DNA of 64,000 nucleotides from Cyanophora paradoxa (lineage: Eukaryota; Glaucocystophyceae; Cyanophorales; Cyanophoraceae): positions 1 through 64,000 of the forward strand of contig QPMI01000544.1 in NCBI GenBank assembly GCA_004431415.1. Reading direction: 5' to 3'. Below the pieces are notes generated by a model that worked only from the letters and a program-made list of their open reading frames with translations, was not told the origin of the DNA and searched no databases. The position numbers and the translations under genes were made by a program. Positions 1 to 10,185 of the stretch are shown in pieces (positions within the stretch are counted from its first letter, which is position 1; each line of letters starts with the position of its first letter).

Positions 1-2
1 CC

Positions 3-368
3 AAGGAGAAGAACGAGGAGGGGGCAGACCCCAAGATCGAGCTCCGCTGGACGCGCGAGGCCATCGAGTGCCTGCGCGAGGCCAGCGAGATGGTCCGCCG
101 CGTTGCGCCCCGCCCCGCCCCCTCTGACCCCAAGGGCGCGCTTCCCACGCTCGCTTGCCCCTCTCTGCAGCAACTCATCAAGCACTTTGAGGAGCGAACC
201 TCTTGGCGATCCACCGCAGGCGCATCACCATCCAGCCCAAGGTGCGGCCCCCGCCACGCAAGCCCCCTGCGCCCGACCCCCTGCCCCGCGCGCTCCTTCT
301 TCCAGGACATTCAGCTCGCCCGCCGCATCCGCGGCGGAGCCGCGACGACGGAGCCCACGGCCTCCTGA
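3..368 (+). CDS. Histone H3 (divergent variant), 3' part, three exons, one internal frameshift
   Basis: The window opens inside a histone H3 fold. Exon 1 (3-92) encodes a helix ending CLREASEM, matching the H3 alpha-2 segment ALQEASE. Exon 2 (171-241) gives QLIKHFEE, then, after a one-base shift, NLLAIHRRRITIQPK, matching H3 FEDTNLCAIHAKRVTIMPK. Exon 3 (306-368) gives DIQLARRIRGG and a short tail before the stop, matching the H3 C-terminus DIQLARRIRGERA. Introns at 93-170 and 242-305 begin GTCCGC and GTGCGG and end in CAG. With one base restored near 195-200 the spacing to canonical H3 is residue-for-residue. The N-terminal tail lies outside the window. H3 would package DNA in nucleosomes with H4. 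Open points are whether the frameshift is real (pseudogene) or a read error, and whether the gene is host or viral. The divergence in the L1 region suggests a variant rather than replication-type H3. Confidence 0.75.
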   Translation, partial: KEKNEEGADPKIELRWTREAIECLREASEMVRRVAPRPAPSDPKGALPTLACPSLQQLIKHFEERTSWRSTAGASPSSPRCGPRHASPLRPTPCPARSFFQDIQLARRIRGGAATTEPTAS

Positions 369-724
369 TCGCGACGCGGCGTCCAACAGCGGTCCGCCAG
401 AGGCCCGTCTCGGTCCGTCGCCCCTGCCTCCTCTCCTTCCCCCCTTTCCCGTACCCCCCCACCCCCCCCCACGCCGAGCCTCACCGGCGCGCGCGGCCGT
501 GGCCAGCTCCGGGCTTGGCCGAGAGCCGGCGAGCCTGGCGTCGCCCTCCCTCCCCTTCTCTCCCCTCCCCTCCCCCCCCCCCCCCCCTTTCCCCTCCTGT
601 TCTCTCCCGACTCGCCTCTCTCCTCGTGCGAGAGCACCGCTGCTTCTGTACAGCAATGACCACACCGCACGCATACCCCCGGGCCTGTCTAAGAGGCGCG
701 CGTCTAAGAGGGCGGCTTTGAGCG
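369..724. other. Pyrimidine-rich non-coding stretch after H3
   Basis: A C/T-rich stretch with long C runs (around 455-475 and 570-590) follows the H3 stop. The open frames here are proline/serine or arginine/glycine low complexity. I see no gene. Confidence 0.5.
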
Positions 725-1310
725 AAGCCTGACGTAAATGGAAACGCAGTCCCCCAGGGGCGAGCTGAGCGTGGCCGGAGGGAGAGAGGGGAGGGCGGCC
801 TTGAACAAAGCCTGGACTAAATGGGAAACGCAGTACCCCCAGGGGCGAGCTGAGCTTGGCCGAGAGAGAGGGAGGCGGCCTTGAGCAAGCCTGGACGTAA
901 ATGGAAACGCAGTACCCCCAGGGGGCAAGCTGAGCTTGGCCGGAGGGAGAGAGGAGAGAGAGGGGCAGCTTTGAGCGAAGCCTGGACGTAAATGGGAAAC
1001 GCAGTACCCCCAGGGGGCGAGCTGAGCTTGGCCGGAGGAGAGAGGAGAGAGGGGAGGGGCGGCCTTGAACAAAGCCTGGACGTAAATGGAAACGCAGTAC
1101 CCCAGGGAGCAAGCTGAGCTTGGCCGGAGGAAGAGGGGGGAGGGCGGCCTTGAGCAAAGCCTGGACGTAAATGGGAAACGCTGTACCCCCAGGGGCGAGC
1201 TGAGCGTGGCCGGGGGGGGGGGGGGGGGGGCGGGGGGCGCCTTGAGCAAAGCCTGGACGTAAATGGGAAACGCAGTACCCCCAGGGGGCGAGCTGAGCGT
1301 GGCCGGGAGA
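725..1310 (+). repeat. Array A, copy 1: about seven tandem units of 70-95 bp
   Basis: Each unit contains the core AATGGGAAACGCAGTACCCC followed by a GAGCTGAGC(T/G)TGGCCGG segment and a purine-rich GGGAGAGAGG tract. A G run of about 20 sits at 1210-1230. Unit length varies because the purine tract varies. The same array recurs at 12.48, 17.70 (inverted), 18.83 (inverted) and 29.55 kb. Confidence 0.9.
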
Positions 1311-1655
1311 GACGGGAGAGGGGAGAGCAGAGAAATGCAGGGCCCCAGGCGAGCTCCCCCCTCCCTCTCTCCCCATCAGCCAAACGGAGCACAGATCGGC
1401 GATAGTCATCATGATCAATATTACCTGCACAAGCGAACGGTCCCGATACTCATCTTATCTAGAACTTCCAGCTTCTGAGCCTCACGATCAGCACCTAGAT
1501 TTCAATTAGCCCTAGGCCTTCTTTCTCCTATGGTCCGTCTCTCGCTTTCAATTTCATTCAAGCTCATGATCGATTTCGATATATATTGCCGCTGTCCAAA
1601 GTCGAATCTTTTTTGTGAAATCAAACTTCTGGCAACTCTCCTCCGCAGAGAGGAG
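1311..1655 (+). repeat. Composite-repeat spacer, copy 1
   Basis: An AT-richer unique-looking segment between arrays A and B. It is also found at 13.05-13.40 kb and, inverted, at 17.31-17.67 kb. It begins near a CATCAGCCAAACGGAGCACA motif, contains CAATATTAC at 1416-1424, and ends with CTTCTGGCAACTCTCC immediately before array B. No convincing ORF. Confidence 0.8.
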
Positions 1656-1945
1656 GTCCCGGGTACGAAGTTTCCCATTATCGTCCAGGCCTCCCCTATG
1701 GCGGGGGGAACGCTCCGGATCTGCAGAGAGGAGGGCCCGGGGTACAGCGTTTCCCATTATCGTCCAGGCCTCCCCTATGGCGGGGGCTGCCCCGCAGAGA
1801 GGAGATCTGGGGGTACATCGTTTCCCATTATCGTCCAGGGCTCCCCTATGGCGGGGGCGCTCCGCAGAGAGGGGGGGGCGTGGGATACAGCGTTTCCCAT
1901 TATCGTCCAGGGCTCCCCTATGGCCGGGGCGCCCTGCAGATATAG
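1656..1945 (-). repeat. Array B, copy 1: about four to five tandem units of 70-80 bp
   Basis: Read on the minus strand each unit carries TGGACGATAATGGGAAACGC followed by TGTACCCC and a CCTCCTCTCTGC segment. The core is shared with array A, but in the opposite orientation relative to A. The last unit overlaps the end of the frameshifted gene at 1918-2594. Confidence 0.85.
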
Positions 1946-2594
1946 AGAGCTCGAGGCCTCGGGTTCGATCCGCGACCGGGCTCGATCTCTTCTGGATCCG
2001 CGGGGCCCGGGGATTCCGGTCGCTTGCGCTTCTTCGGGGGCCGGGCCCGCGCGGCGCCCGCCGATCGCGAGCTCGAGCTCGCGCCGCGGCGCCCCCAGCG
2101 GGCGTCCAGCGCGCGCAGGACCGCGCCCGGGTCGGACGCGTACTGGGTGGAGAGCTGGCGTGCCGCCGCTGGACGATGCGGCTGCCGAGCGGGCCCTGGT
2201 ACGCGTCGAGGAACATGAGCAGGTCGAGGAGCTCAAAGTACGCCCCGAGTCGGGCGGCTCGCGCTCGGGGGCCACGTTCCAACGCGGCGGCGTTGGCGAG
2301 GCGCACGGTGGCCGCCGAGGCGGGGGGTCGACGGGGACCGTCCCGGATCCGACCCGGCCGCCGCGACGGCGTCGCTGCACTCGAGCACCGACCCGAGCAG
2401 CCGCGAGTACCCCACGAGGCGGCGCAGAGGGCACGCTCTCGCGTCGGGGTGCAGCGCGCCACGAGGCGGACAAGATCGAGATCCAGGGCGGCCGGCGCGC
2501 GCGCAGCGCCGGGCGGCAGATGTAGAGTCTGCGGGGTAGCGCCCGGGCGAGAGCGCGAGGTGGGGTGCGCATGCGGTTGCGTGGAGGTGCTCAT
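1918..2594 (-). pseudogene. Frameshifted gene for a helical protein with a C-terminal nuclear localisation signal
   Basis: From an ATG at 2594 the reading frame gives a low-complexity start, then LDLDLVRLVARCTPTRERAL. After a one-base shift it continues RLVGYSRLLGSVLECSDAV, and after another LGAYFELLDLLMFLDAYQGP. A further shift leads to RALDARWGRRG and a basic PPKKRKRPESP element, which resembles an SV40-type nuclear localisation signal, before a stop at 1918-1920. That stop lies inside array B, so the repeat supplies or truncates the 3' end. The alternating open frames join into one plausible protein of about 220 residues. I do not recognise the family. Either a decaying gene or one damaged by single-base assembly errors. 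Confidence 0.4.
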
Positions 2595-2899
2595 GATGCC
2601 GTGCACGTGTGTGTGTTGTATGTAGCCGGCGGCGGGGAGGGCGGGGCGGAAGCTTAAGAGGTCTCGCTCCCCGCCCGCCCTGGTACGTATACAAATGAAA
2701 TGAGTATTCGATCCATTAGCGCGTGCGGCGAGATGAGACTCGACTCGCGATCGTGGCATGTGCATGCTGCATGCCGCCGCCGGCCGCCGAAAATCAGACT
2801 AGAACCGAATCTCGAACACGGTCGCATACTACGATATGTAGTTATTGGCCCGCGCGTCACCCGCCTCCCGACCCGGACGCGGATCCGCCTCGGAGCCTC

Positions 2900-3270
2900 G
2901 TCGCCGCGTTCTCCGCCCCCTCCTCCCCCTGTCGTCGTCTTCGTCTCGCCCCGAGGCGAGCGCCAGCACGGTTTCGTCAACGTGTAGCCCTCGGCGCTCC
3001 GCACGGCGTCCAAGATCGCGCCGAGACGCGCTTGGCGCCCTCGGCGTCGGCGGTTCGAAGAAGCGGACGGTCGAGACAAAGTCGATGGCGCTGATTCCCG
3101 TTCCCGTGACGCGAGCCAGGCCGGAAGCGGCGATGGTTCGGCGAGGTTCCTCAGATCCGTGTAGATTTCCGTCCTCTGCGCGGAAGCTCGAGCCGGAAGC
3201 CGACCGCCTCTGCGCCGCGTGTAAATTGCGAGTCAGCGTAAACGGGGATGCGTAGATGTGCGCGGATCTA
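2900..3270 (-). pseudogene. Short unrecognised coding remnant with frameshifts
   Basis: A minus-strand frame without stops from about 3270 reads through ARVTGTGISAIDFVSTVRFF near 3118-3055. After single-base shifts it continues LGAILDAVRSAEGYT and DETVLALASGRDEDDDRG to about 2925. Composition is protein-like rather than repetitive, but no start codon, domain or family is evident. Confidence 0.3.
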
Positions 3271-3415
3271 TATATATAGATTTAAATGCAGCGAGAAACC
3301 CGGAAATCGTAAAGTGCGCGGCGTGCGCTCAGCGACTTGACGATCTCGACCGAAACGAAAGCGAATCGAAACCAAAATTCAAAACGTGCACGTGCGCGAG
3401 CGATCACCCTCACGA

Positions 3416-5351
3416 TCACGTACCGAGGATGGAATTGTACTTGCTTTCGACGTGCGTCTTCCTCCAGTACCCCAAAGCTTCGGTTGTTTCCGTGCTGGTC
3501 CCTGTACTTTCGTAGGCGCCGAGCACGGCGGCGGCGACGAGCATGATGGCCCGGATCCGATCGCGCCCCAGCTGCTGGACGCGCTCCAGCAGCTCCGCCC
3601 GCGCCTCGGCGTTTCCGTCGAGGCGCCTTCGACGAGGGCAATGCCACGCCGGCCGACAGGCCCATCTCGTACGCGGGCAGGCTCTCGGGTCCACCTTGGA
3701 GTCCTCCCCGCGGCGGCCCCTCGAGGCCCCCTCGAGCTCGTCTCGTCTCCCTGCGGCCTTCGGCGGCCGTCGCGAGGCCGCTTCCACGCGGCCGCGAGCT
3801 CGGCCTCGCGGGGATCGACGTCGTGATCGGGGCTGCCGGCGCGCGAGTCGGAGCCCGAGCCCGGATTGGAATTCGAAGCGACGGGAATCGACGCGTCGGC
3901 GTCCGAACGGGCCCCTTTGTCGGCCCCCCGACCCCCCGCTTTCCGCCGCCGCTCGAGCTCGCGACGGCCCCGCCAGCTGCAGCGCCGCCGCCGCCGGGGC
4001 CGCCGCCGCGCTTTGGGATCCGTCGACGCCTCGGCCCTTGGTCGGCTGCACCTGCCGCTGAAGCCGCAGGCGCCCGGCCTCCTCCTCGGAGCCCGAGCCT
4101 CCGGATTCTCTGCGGGTGGGTGTACGCGCAGTAGAGGATTTGACGAGCTTGTCGCTCTCGTAGGGTTTGCGCTCCGTCCTCCCGCCCCCCACTTGCTGCG
4201 CGCGCGTTTCGCGGGGGTACCGGCACCCGCGGCCCGGCCCACGGCCCCGGCCCCCGTGGCCGATCGCGATCGCGATCGCGAGCTCGAGCTAGCAGCGCTG
4301 GGGCCGGAATTGGAGCTGGAGGCCACGGCCGCCGCCGCGTCCGAATCCGGCTTCTTTCGTTTTCGCAGCCTCTCCGTCGCTGCAGCTGCGGCGGCGGCGC
4401 GACCATCGTCCGGATCCGCCGCCGGATCTTTCCCTGCAGCGCTCGCAGCGCTCCCGCTCGAGTCTGCGGGAGGCGGGCGCTGCGGCTGCGGCCGGGTCCG
4501 CGGTGGAATTCGGATTGGCGGGAGATCGCGTCACCGGCGCCTTGCCTTCCAGGCGCTCGAGCCGGGGCCGGCGCGATCGGATCGGAGCTTGCGGCGGCCT
4601 TGAGCTGCAATCGCCTGCATGCGCAGAGCTCGCGCTGGCCACGGAGGTGGAGGCCGTCGCGTCTGCCTCTTTCGGAGGAACTCTGGATCCGCGCCCTTGG
4701 CTCGCCGGACGCCTCCGAGGCCGGCGCGTGCGTGGGCGGATCGCGATCGGCGCCGGCGGATCCGGAACTCAGAGTCTGCTGCGCGTGCGCATGCTGCAGC
4801 TCGAGCTCGAGCTGCGCGACGCGCTCGCAGACGGAGACGAGCGCCTGCCTGGCGACGATTTCGGACGAGATCCAGCTCTGCGCGCTGCCGGCCCCTTCCT
4901 CGATAAAGGACATGTACGCCAGGTAGGCGTCGATGCGGAGGACGTCAGCAGATCCTCCGGGGCCCTGTGCCCCTCCTTGCACGCGGGGCACGTGAACGAG
5001 CGGCGGCATGCGCGGGCGCGTCCTCCGTCGTCGTCGTCGTCGGCTTTGGATTCAAATTGACGTCGACCCCGCATCCGCGTTTGCGGCGGTGGCCATGGGT
5101 CGCGATGGCGATCGGGTACGCGCCGGAGACGAGGGTGAGGGCGCACGTGAGGCACACGAACGAGGAGGACGCGCCCCGCGCAGGTCCTCCAGCGTCGGGC
5201 TGGGGTGCGTCTCGAGCGCCTCGCCGAGGGACGAGGCCCCGAGCGGCCAGGACGCGGGCGCGGCGCAGGGAGGAGGTACGCCGGCGGCGTCACGCTCTCC
5301 AGGCCGCACCGCGCGCACGAGGGGCGAAACGCACGGCTCGGATCCCGTCAA
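3416..5351 (-). pseudogene. Frameshifted gene: N-terminal zinc-binding cysteines, coiled coil, conserved C-terminus
   Basis: Pieces in alternating frames join into one minus-strand protein. They are an N-terminal part with a CLTC pair (about 5160) and a CPAC pair (about 4985) that could bind zinc, a helical coiled-coil stretch reading LRIDAYLAYMSFIEEGAGSA then QALVSVCERVAQLELELQ (about 4950-4790), a long basic/serine-rich low-complexity middle, and a well-formed end ELLERVQQLGRDRIRAIMLV to KYNSILGT with a stop at 3416. Introns could explain some junctions, but several look like single-base shifts. The layout (Cys pairs, disordered middle, conserved end) resembles the intact gene at 35.4-37.8 kb, without clear sequence identity. 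Function unknown. Confidence 0.4.
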
Positions 5352-6289
5352 TGCTTATAAACGTCGAAGCTGCACCTTGCCGGTCGGCCGTCAAACGACG
5401 GCCGCGCGAGCGCGAGAGCGTGGGCGGACGGTGGGCTCGAGGCCCAGCGCCAGCGGCCGCGACGCCGGCGCCCCGCTTCGAGTTCGGGCTCGCGGTGGAT
5501 CCGGATCCGGAGGCGCCGGCGGGCCCTTTCCAGTCGACATGTGTATGTGTTTTGTATCTTGCTGTTTTACAATTCGCGTCGACGTCTGAATTTGAAGCGG
5601 GCGATCACGGTCGGCGTGTGCGGGTGCGTCGCTTCGAATTCAAGCGCGAGGCTCGCAGTGGGATCATGGATCGTTTCACTGCGTCGACGTTCAACGGTTG
5701 CGGGTGCAACGTTGACCGCTGCTGCTGACTTGGGCTCCTTGCAATTGTATGCGTGTGCGGCGTAGCTATATAAACCGGGGTGCACGTGCACTGCGGGAGC
5801 TCGACCCGCGATCGGCGAGCTGGAGCACGCGTTGATTTTGTGCCACCTCGCACGTCTAGAACGGCCTGCACATGCGTCCGCACGCCTGCTTTTAGCCGCG
5901 CTCGGGCTCCCAGATGCATGGACGGTTTCGTATGTCTGCACCTGGCCACATTCAAATATTATTAATTTGAACGCTCACATTATTACCTGGCTACATAATT
6001 CGATGTTTGCTCATGCTCAGAGTTGAATTCGCTCGAATTCATGCTCACCTCGAATTCACATCCGACGCATTTAGATAGCTGTAGCTACAGCTACAGCTGC
6101 TGCGATGTATTATTGTTATCGATTAGACATCTGCAAGCTCAACCCGCACATATGCATATGTATGTTTCGCAATTGCAAGTCGATGTTCTCAATTACGCAA
6201 ACAATTGCCAGCGCAGAGACGTCGACAGAAACCGACCTCTAAGTTTGCCTCCCCGGCCTACAATTATCACTCATGGCCCAACAGAGTCG
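5352..6289. other. AT-richer intergenic segment
   Basis: Between the frameshifted gene and the kinase-like cluster. It contains a plus-strand TATATAAAC at about 5766-5774 and many short palindromes (GAATTC, CATATGCATATG, GCTGTAGCTACAGC). No convincing ORF. Confidence 0.4.
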
Positions 6290-6498
6290 ATTGTTATCGC
6301 TCATGGCCCAACAGAGTCGATTGCGAGTGTGAGTGCACAGGAGATCTAGAGCTCTACGCCTCCACGTCGGCGAGGGCGGCTGCGTGCACAGCGCCTCCAC
6401 TAGTACTGGCATTCAAGAGTCCAATCGCAACGAAATCGAGTCCGATTTCGATATCGATTACACGCGGGCCTCGGATACACGGGCCTACATCTACAGCT

Positions 6499-7176
6499 CT
6501 ACGCGTCCACGTCGTCGAGGACCGCGATGCGGACGGCGGGGTGCGCGCAGAGGATCTGGTACGCCTCGACAAAGGCGCCGCGGAGCTCGTCGCCCTCGAG
6601 AGGATGCGGCTCTCGAGGGAGTGTCGTGGACGGCGATGGGGTGCCGAACCGGATGCGGAGGAAGCGGTGCTCGTAGGCGGCGGCGGCGGCGGCGGCGCGC
6701 TGGAACGCGAGCCCTCTGTTCGAGACGACGACGAGCGTCTTCGTCACGCCGTCCCAGATGCGGCCAGGCGCGCGGTGGAGAACAGCGGCTCCTCGCGCAC
6801 GACGAGCGCGCGCGCCGTCTCGCAGCGCGTCGTGTCCATTGCGCAAACTTGCGGTTCTTCATCTCTTTCTCGCCGACATCCACGACGGCGTCGGCCCCGC
6901 CGGGCAGCAGCAGCTTGGCGACGGTGGTCAGGCAGTTGACGGCGAGCGTCTTTCCCGTGACGGTGAGCCCTCGATGGAGAGCGCCGTCTTTCGGAAGCCG
7001 TCGTTGCCTCCGCCGACGAGGGCGCGGCCGTAGAGGGCGAAGACGGCGAGGATCCGCCTGTCGGCAAAGCCCTGGTCGCGTAGCACGCGGACGAGAACGG
7101 TGTCGGCGCGCCCGACGTACACCGCGTCGCCAGGGTTTGCGAGGTCGATGTTCCAACGCGGCGTCGCGATCGCCAT
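6499..7176 (-). pseudogene. Thymidylate-kinase-like P-loop protein, frameshifted copy
   Basis: From the ATG at 7176 (MAIATPRWNIDLANPGDAV) the protein aligns along its length with the intact paralogue at 28.5 kb. Shared blocks include VFALYGRALVGGGNDGFRKT, a P-loop (EGLTVTGKTLAVNCL, after a one-base shift), ETARALVVREEPLF (second shift) and RIWDGVTKTLVVVSNRG (third shift), with a regular C-terminus ending at 6499. The order P-loop, PRA-LF, helix, GKT-V--R resembles thymidylate kinase, with the usual DR(Y/H) motif replaced by SNRG. Three frameshifts make it a pseudogene unless they are read errors in G or C runs. A TATA-like TTTTATAC lies at 7287-7294. Confidence 0.5.
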
Positions 7177-7286
7177 GATCGTGATGGCTCGGCGCGTCGC
7201 GCTAACTTGGAAACGTTGACGCGACGGGTGCGAGCGTGCTAGGTGCACGGCCGCGGTTTGCAGTGCGGAGCTCGCTCGGGGCCGCC

Positions 7287-7294
7287 TTTTATAC
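7287..7294 (-). promoter_or_regulatory. TATA-like element upstream of the kinase-like copy
   Basis: On the minus strand this reads GTATAAAA, about 110 nt upstream of the ATG at 7176. The spacing is longer than for the other genes here. Confidence 0.4.
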
Positions 7295-7703
7295 TGCGGG
7301 CCGCGGCGGGCCCGCGAGAATTCGAATTTCCAAAGAGTTGACGGGGACGGGTACGCCCCTCGCGGTCGCTCATGATCGGACGGCCCTGCGTCGACGATCA
7401 TACGAGCGCCCGCGTTCGAACTCCTATATACAGCTACACGCGGACGCGCGTGCGAATTCAGAGACCATCGGACGAGCTCCCGATCGGGGCGTCGGCCCGA
7501 CGCCATGGCCCAACAGAGTCGATTGCAATTGCGAGTGTGAGTGCACAGGAGATCTAGAGCTCTACGCCTCCACGTCGGCGAGGGCGGCTGCGTGCACAGC
7601 GCCTCCACTAGTACTGGCATTCAAGAGTCCAATTAATCGCAACGAAATCGAGTCCGATTTCCGATATCGATTACACGCGGGCCTCGGATACACGGGCCTA
7701 CAT

Positions 7704-7870
7704 CTACAGCTCTACGCGTCCACGTCGGCGAGGACCGCGATGCGGACGGCGGGGTGCGCGCAGAGGATCTGGTACGCCCCGACAAGTGTTTTTAAAGGGG
7801 CCGAGGAGCTCGTCGCCCTCGAGAGCTCGAGGGGTGCGGCGCTGGAGGCGGTGTCGTGGCGGGCGACGGC
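7704..7870 (-). pseudogene. C-terminal fragment of the thymidylate-kinase-like gene
   Basis: The minus strand repeats the last part of the gene ending at 6499: a YQILCAHPAVRIAVL segment followed by the same stop context. It lies inside the duplicated 300-bp segment, and the 5' part including the P-loop is absent. Confidence 0.55.
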
Positions 7871-8010
7871 ATCTGCATAAATACATATGGCTAGCTGTAG
7901 AAGCGCGCCTGCCCTCCTCCCGAGCCTCGCGATTCGCGATCACACGCATGCGCGAGCTCAGCCTCGCGCGCGATCGCCATCGATATCGCCAGCCGCCTCG
8001 CTCACGCGCA

Positions 8011-8970
8011 CTACGGTACGGCGGCGCCCGCGGCGCCGGCCGCGGCTGGCATGGCCGAGTGTCCTGCGCCGCTAACCGCTCCTTGAAATCGCGCGCGGCC
8101 GCGCGCACCGCCGTCGCGAGACTCCCGCCGCGTGCGAGATCCTGCGAAAGCTCCAGCGTCGGGTCAAAGCCGACGTCGATTGCGCTCGCGGCGTCGACGG
8201 CTTGCTCGCAAGGGCCAGGGCGGCGACGGCGAGACTTTCGGGCGACCTCGAAAATGGCGGGGGCACGGCTCGCTGCGGTTCGGAAGAGCTCCTGCGCGCG
8301 GGCAATGGTCGCTCGGTCGAATTCAATGCGTCGTCCTATGGAACGGATGATCTCTTCCGTCATGCCGTACCCTGCCACCATTTGCTGACCGAATTGTGCG
8401 CTCAGGGAGCGGATCATGCGCTGCAGCTCGCCCCGAGTGAAAGAGGCCGTGCCGCCGCACGCGCACAGGTCGCCCTGCTCCAGAAACTCCCGGAGGAGGC
8501 GGGGATCCCGCGAATCTGGACGGCGGCGTACAGCGCGGCGATGGCGAGGACGTCGTAGCGCCGCCCGTTGACGATTCCCGTGCGCTCGTCGGACTCGCAC
8601 AGAATTTCAAAGGCCTGGAGCGCGACGCTCTCGGAAGCGACATGCGCTCCGCAATATCGTGCACGGTCGCGAGCAGGTTCTGGCGGTCCGCGCACGCGGA
8701 GCGCGCTCGGCACCGCGCCCGCCCTCGAGCTCGCCTCTGGCCGGCGCCGCGGCCGAGGCGTCCGTCGCCCGCGAGCGCGCCGCATTGGCGTTGCAAAGCA
8801 CACGTGCACGTGCTTGCCCATGTGCATTCCACGCACATTCCCCCATGCCCGCGTGTACGTGCGCAGCGCCGGGCCCTCGAACGCGACGCCCACGCACGCG
8901 CCGCAAACGGTGCACACCGGCCCTCGGGCGTGGACGCGACGAAAGGGTGCGGGCAGGTCTTGGATTCCAT
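8011..8970 (-). CDS. TFIIB-like transcription initiation factor, copy 1 (frameshifted)
   Basis: From the ATG at 8970 the product has a B-ribbon-like start (KTCPHPFVASTPEG, then VCTVCGACVG after a one-base shift). The first cyclin repeat follows (LLATVHDIAERMSLPR, then NGRRYDVLAIAALYAAVQIR), matching the TFIIB pattern of a GRS/GRR turn followed by AAxLYxAxR. The second repeat follows (TEEIIRSIGRRIEFDRATIA, ELFRTAASRAP, SPESLAVAALALASK, then an ARGGSLATAVRAAARDFKE helix). This is the only copy covering both cyclin repeats. At least four single-base shifts are needed. TFIIB-family proteins bring RNA polymerase to TATA-bound TBP; viral versions serve late promoters. TATA-like element at 9011-9018. 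Homology is clear by pattern; activity is doubtful because of the shifts. Confidence 0.6.
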
Positions 8971-9010
8971 TTCCGGTCTGTGAAATGCGGTACGAGAGAG
9001 ATCGCGTCGT

Positions 9011-9018
9011 CTTTTATC
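9011..9018 (-). promoter_or_regulatory. TATA-like element of TFIIB-like copy 1
   Basis: Minus strand GATAAAAG, about 42 nt upstream of the ATG at 8970. Confidence 0.5.
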
Positions 9019-9272
9019 CCTCGCTGCAATCGGGCCGACCGCGTCAGAAATCAAAGTTCCAAGTTCGCGCGTGGTCATGTATGCGCATCATACGATCAGC
9101 GCTGGCGACCCGGCATACGTGGTCATATGCATGGGCCGCGTGCACGTGCACGACGCCAACGACTCGAAGAATCGCTGCCGCATGCACGGTCGTGTGACGA
9201 GAACAAAGCAGGTGAATTCCGTTTGTTTCCACGTCTAAATGAAAATTTCGACACACGTGTACATGTACAAGG

Positions 9273-9770
9273 CTACGCGTGCATATGCGAGCAGCGAGGG
9301 TACGGTCTGCGCGAGACACGGCACGGAGCCGAGCAGCCTCGTAGAGGCGGCACGGAGGGCGAGGCCCCGTACGCGCGGCCGGCGGTGCGCCCATGGCCAT
9401 CCGGCTCCGCGTCAGAGTTGATGTGGGACCCCGACTCGTTCAGGATGCCGAGGGCCCGGCGCGCGGCGCTCCTCGGCCGCGGGAGCGACATGCGCTCCGC
9501 CGTCTCGCGCAAGGCGGTCAGCAGCTCTAGATCTCGGCCGTCTCGGTGGGCCTTGCAATTGGGCGACGTCGTCGAGCCGCCGCCGCGGCCGTCGGTTCCG
9601 GGCCCGTGCGCGTCGCGTTCGTTGAACGAATCGACGACCCTAGAGCCTGCGTATCCTCGCCCCTCAAACTCGAATTCGAACGCGACGCCCACGCACGCGC
9701 CGCAGACGGTGCACACCGGCCCCTCGGGCGTGGACGCGACGAAAGGGTGCGGGCAGGTCTTGGCTTGCAT
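9273..9770 (-). pseudogene. TFIIB-like factor, truncated copy A
   Basis: The ORF opens MQAKTCPHPFVASTPEG, followed by VCTVCGACVG (B-ribbon-like zinc site), an acidic linker, and the start of the first cyclin repeat (LLTALRETAERMSLPR, RALGILNESGSH). Compared with copy B a C run is one base shorter, so the LYEAARLRAVSRADRT helix is read out of frame. The ORF stops at 9273 without the second cyclin repeat. A full-length TFIIB is about 300 residues; this gives about 165. Probably a degraded duplicate. Confidence 0.55.
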
Positions 9771-9810
9771 TTCCGGACTGTGGAATGATGGATGGCAGTG
9801 CTCGACACGC

Positions 9811-9816
9811 TTATAT
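9811..9816 (-). promoter_or_regulatory. TATA element of TFIIB-like copy A
   Basis: Minus strand GATATAAG context, 41 nt upstream of the ATG at 9770, identical in position to the element of copy B. Confidence 0.55.
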
Positions 9817-10185
9817 CCCGGTGCCAGAGGGCCAGTTGCAACGCCGACAAAGGCGTGGGCACGTGTTGATTGAAACAATGAATTCAAACGTATACTCAAT
9901 ATGTATACATGCGATGTCATTATAATATAAGAACGCGCAGGGCTGGAATGTAGATGTCGTCCTCGAGCGTGCTCATGTATACGCATTATACGATCAGCGC
10001 TGGCGACCCGGCATATGTGCACGTGGTCATATGCATGGGCCGCGTGCACGTGCACGTGCACGACGCCAACGACTCGAAGAATCGCTGCCGCATGCACGGT
10101 CGTGTGACGAGAACAAAGCAGGTGAATTCCGTTCAAACGGTTTGTTTCCACGTCTAAATGAAAATTTCGACACACGTGTACAAGG

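Larger units (their letters stand above)
6290..7830 (+). repeat. Direct repeat pair of about 300 bp (6290-6620 and 7507-7830)
   Basis: The segment starting CAACAGAGTCGATTGC and containing the C-terminal end of the kinase-like gene occurs twice, about 1.2 kb apart, with small indels. The second copy carries only the 3' end of the gene. This records a local segmental duplication. Confidence 0.75.
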
